Shown: positions 21,995 to 24,233 of the stretch, one piece after another
How the letters are laid out: every line of letters begins with the position of its first letter
Position numbering within the stretch: position 1 is the stretch's first letter
Assembly (NCBI GenBank): GCA_946549155.1
Contig: CAMNQN010000015.1
Location: 1 to 24,233, forward strand
Length of the DNA stretch: 24,233 nucleotides
DNA from: an uncultured Lachnospiraceae bacterium
GTDB taxonomy: Bacteria; Bacillota; Clostridia; Lachnospirales; Lachnospiraceae
Reading direction: 5' to 3'
Notes under the pieces: generated by a model
What the model was told of the DNA's origin: nothing
Databases searched by the model: none
The model's input: only the letters and a program-made list of their open reading frames with translations
Position numbers and translations under genes: made by a program

Positions 21995-22942
21995 ATGAGA
22001 AAAATTATTTTAGACTGTGATCCGGGAATGGACGATTCCATGGCGATTGTTATGGCGGCGAAATCACCGGAAATTGAGCTGATGGCGGTTACGACACTGA
22101 ATGGAAATTATCCGTCAGAGGTGACCTGCGTGAATGCGAGAAAGACCCTGGAGCTGATCGGCCGTACGGATATTCCGGTTGGCAAGGGTCTGGCCAAGCC
22201 TTTGTTCCGTGATGTTCCCAAGGATCCCTTTACCCATGGAGTAGACGGACAGGCGGAAAATTTCCTGCCGGATCCGGTAATGCCTTTGGATTCCAGGGAT
22301 GCCGTTGATATGATCATTGATATTGTGAAGGCAAATCCGGGAGAGGTTACCCTCGTTTCCACCGGCCCCATGAGCAATATAGCCCTGGCCATGATGAAGG
22401 CTCCGGAAATCAAGGAAATGATTCAGGAGATCGTGGCGATCTCCGGTATGTTCGGATTAAATGAATATGCCTTCCTGAACGCCACCGGCGATACGCCCCA
22501 GAGCGAGTGGAATGTCTATGTGGATCCGGAGGCGGCGGATATTGTGTATAATTCCGGAGTGAAGCTGACTGCCCTGGGATTGGATGTGGCCACCTACTTT
22601 GACGTAAATCTGGGAGAGGCGGACATTCAGAAGCTGGCGGAGAGTGACCGGAAGGAGGCTGCTTTTCTGTTACAGGCCATCCGTTTTGTAAATTCCAAAG
22701 GCCATGCCGCTTACTGTACGGTGATTGACTGTATGGCGGTGGCCTATGTGATCGATCCCACGCTGGTGGAAACCATGGAGGCCCGCGTTGGCATTGAAAC
22801 GAAGGATGGACTGACCCTTGGCATGACGGTGATTGACCGCCGCCACCACTACGTATGGGAGCAGCTTCCCCTGGTGCATGTGGGACGTAAGGCGGACTGC
22901 GGCCGTTTCCTGCAGCTTCTGATGGAACTGGTGCTGGCATAA
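21995..22942 (+). CDS. Inosine-uridine-preferring nucleoside hydrolase family protein
   Basis: 315 aa with the family Ca-binding start LDCDPGMDDSMAI (Asp9, Asp13 and Asp14), FTHGVDGQAENF with His81, VSTGPMSNIALAM, and NVYVDPEAADIVY (173-185). The family hydrolyses nucleosides to base plus ribose. In characterised enzymes a His-Asp pair near the C-terminus gives the leaving-group acid (His241) and a Ca ligand (Asp242); here the pair reads Ile244-Asp245 (VIDCMAVAYVIDP), so the His is absent. His81 corresponds to the active-site His82 of relatives. The base or sugar specificity is therefore probably unusual. The ribosome binding site is GAGAGGAG. It sits 52 nt after the YjbQ gene and 26 nt before the transferase gene. 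Confidence 0.9.
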   Translation: MRKIILDCDPGMDDSMAIVMAAKSPEIELMAVTTLNGNYPSEVTCVNARKTLELIGRTDIPVGKGLAKPLFRDVPKDPFTHGVDGQAENFLPDPVMPLDSRDAVDMIIDIVKANPGEVTLVSTGPMSNIALAMMKAPEIKEMIQEIVAISGMFGLNEYAFLNATGDTPQSEWNVYVDPEAADIVYNSGVKLTALGLDVATYFDVNLGEADIQKLAESDRKEAAFLLQAIRFVNSKGHAAYCTVIDCMAVAYVIDPTLVETMEARVGIETKDGLTLGMTVIDRRHHYVWEQLPLVHVGRKADCGRFLQLLMELVLA

Positions 22943-22968
22943 AGGGAGCGCCGGGGAAGGAGGAAACG

Positions 22969-24081
22969 ATGTACCGATATCAGTATGATTTATTTAAAAA
23001 AGAAGGAATCTACATCGCGGGGCCGGAGTGCTTTTATACCCATGGGTATGATATGCTGGCGGCTATGCGCGTGAGAGCGGAATCCTTAGGCTTTGGGGTG
23101 ACTCTCCCCAACAATCATCCCCTGGATCTGGACAATCCCGATTTGCAGAAAAGGGCGGACAGCATTTTTAATGATCTGAAAACGATTATGTATGATACCA
23201 CGGTGGTGATTGCGGATCTGGAGGCGTATCGTGGAGCGGAGCCGGACAGCGGTACGGTCTACGAGCTGGGCATGGCCTATGCGAAGGGGGCCCGCTGCTA
23301 CGGATATACCAGGGATAAACGGAGCCTGGCCACCAAAAATCAGCAGGCCTATCTGAAGGACGGACAGGTGTACGACGAGCGGGGAAATAAAATGCCCTAT
23401 GCAAATCTGCCGTTTTCTCCCACCATTATCGGGTCAACCAAGATTATTGAGGGAGATTTTGACGATTGCCTGCATATGCTGATGACAGATATTGAAGAGG
23501 AATATAAGTTCAGCGCAAGAAGAGAAAAAATAATAGACAACGGACGCTGTGCGGCCAAAAAGAGCGGCACAAAGCCGCTGGTTTATCTGTCCGGCTTTGA
23601 GCGCTATGAAGCGGATGCGGAAGAACTCTTTGGGCGGATGAAAGAGCTCTGTGCCCGGTATGGCCTGGATGCGGTGTCCCCCATGGATCCGGCACCGGGG
23701 GTTGTGGAAAAGCCCACGGAAAATCCCTATGTATGGGCTGCCTATAAATTTGACAACTGGCAGCAGCAGGTGCGCAACTGCGATATTATTGTGGCAAACC
23801 TGAATGATTACCGCGGGTATGAGATCAATAATGACGTGGGCTTTGAGTGCGGCATGGGCTTCCAGCTGGGCAAAAAACTTTACGGATACATGGACAATAC
23901 CGACAAGCTGATTAACAGGATTCCCCATCTGGGCGCAGATAAGGAATTCCGGGATCAGACAGGAAGCAATGTGGAAAACTTTGACTATCCGGCAAACCTG
24001 ATGTTTGGGTCCTCCATGAAAATTTTTGAGGGGAAATTTGAGGAGATCATAGCTAAGGTGGCGGAGGATGTTGGGGTTTAG
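22969..24081 (+). CDS. Nucleoside 2-deoxyribosyltransferase with two tandem domains
   Basis: 370 aa made of two tandem copies of a fold that usually occurs as a single unit of about 160 aa. Domain 1 (about 12-180) has IYIAGPECF (14-22), ADLEAYRGAEPDSGTVYELG (82-101) with the Asp93 and catalytic-type Glu99, and GSTKIIEGDFDD. Domain 2 (about 203-368) has VYLSGFERY (205-213), NLNDYRGYEINNDVGFECG (277-295) with Glu293 but Asn at the position of Asp93, and GSSMKIFEGKFEE. The family swaps bases between deoxynucleosides or hydrolyses them, using residues from a neighbouring subunit. The fusion may form the dimer within one chain, or domain 2 may be regulatory. Last gene of the operon. Confidence 0.88.
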   Translation: MYRYQYDLFKKEGIYIAGPECFYTHGYDMLAAMRVRAESLGFGVTLPNNHPLDLDNPDLQKRADSIFNDLKTIMYDTTVVIADLEAYRGAEPDSGTVYELGMAYAKGARCYGYTRDKRSLATKNQQAYLKDGQVYDERGNKMPYANLPFSPTIIGSTKIIEGDFDDCLHMLMTDIEEEYKFSARREKIIDNGRCAAKKSGTKPLVYLSGFERYEADAEELFGRMKELCARYGLDAVSPMDPAPGVVEKPTENPYVWAAYKFDNWQQQVRNCDIIVANLNDYRGYEINNDVGFECGMGFQLGKKLYGYMDNTDKLINRIPHLGADKEFRDQTGSNVENFDYPANLMFGSSMKIFEGKFEEIIAKVAEDVGV

Positions 24082-24082
24082 G

Positions 24083-24123
24083 TAATTAGCAGGACGCAGG
24101 AAAAGACGGAGCCGGGCGGGCAG
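24083..24123 (-). repeat. Edge repeat, right copy of the inverted pair
   Basis: The reverse complement matches bases 1-41 at 40 of 41 positions. It begins one base after the stop of the last gene. Relative to the neighbouring gene, both edge copies read in the same direction, each just downstream of a gene's stop. The following bases (24124-24152) show partial similarity to 7321-7349 in the same orientation (ATCCC, then GCTCCGG-TACA), so the repeat family seems modular. Confidence 0.85.
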
Positions 24124-24205
24124 ATCCCTCTGGAAAACTGCTCCGGATACAAGAAACGCTAGAATGGAGCCGCCCTCTGATTTCGGGCACCGGGGCAATT
24201 CGCCA

Positions 24206-24224
24206 GGAAATCCTGATGATTTCC
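24206..24224 (+). repeat. Small hairpin in the right-hand intergenic region
   Basis: GGAAATC and GATTTCC form a perfect 7-bp stem with loop CTGAT. No T-tract follows within the window. It may belong to the intergenic repeat or be a weak terminator of the large operon. Nothing else was recognised between 24124 and the window end. Confidence 0.4.
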
Positions 24225-24233
24225 CGGCTCAGT

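Overview
The window looks like a chromosomal carbohydrate/nucleoside utilisation region from a clostridial Bacillota, most likely Lachnospiraceae-like. That placement is inferred from strong AGGAGG-type ribosome binding sites, some TTG starts, a YesM/YesN-type two-component pair, and family-1 ABC sugar importers that lack their own ATPase. No rRNA, tRNA, transposase, integrase or CRISPR array was seen.

Region 1 (1-7264): a minus-strand sensor kinase/AraC-type response regulator pair diverges from a plus-strand carbohydrate operon. The operon is damaged. A GH32-type glycosidase is cut after residue 234 (about 4350) and abuts, out of frame, a solute-binding-protein gene that has lost its 5' end. 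Two intact-looking permeases follow. The arrangement suggests a deletion or a chimeric assembly.

Region 2 (7265-10856): adenine deaminase, a small membrane-anchored protein overlapping it by 4 nt, and a LacI-family repressor. The adenine deaminase promoter carries TTTACCA-type half-sites.

Region 3 (10857-24081): an apparent 11-gene operon whose promoter is followed by a palindrome with arms TATCTGGTAAA and TTTACCAAATA, matching the adenine deaminase site. In order it encodes a binding protein, two permeases, two tandem ADP-ribosylglycohydrolase-like proteins with long C-terminal extensions, a PfkB-family kinase with Asn in place of the catalytic Asp, a nucleoside phosphorylase, a double-SIS sugar isomerase/deglycase, a YjbQ-family protein, a nucleoside hydrolase lacking a usual catalytic His, and a duplicated-domain nucleoside 2-deoxyribosyltransferase. 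Regions 2 and 3 are best read as one LacI regulon for uptake and dismantling of a nucleoside or another N-glycoside, with five proteins from N-glycosidic-bond enzyme families. The substrate cannot be named from sequence.

The two edges carry a 41-bp repeat (40/41 identical) in inverted orientation, and a diverged third copy lies between regions 1 and 2 at about 7283-7326.
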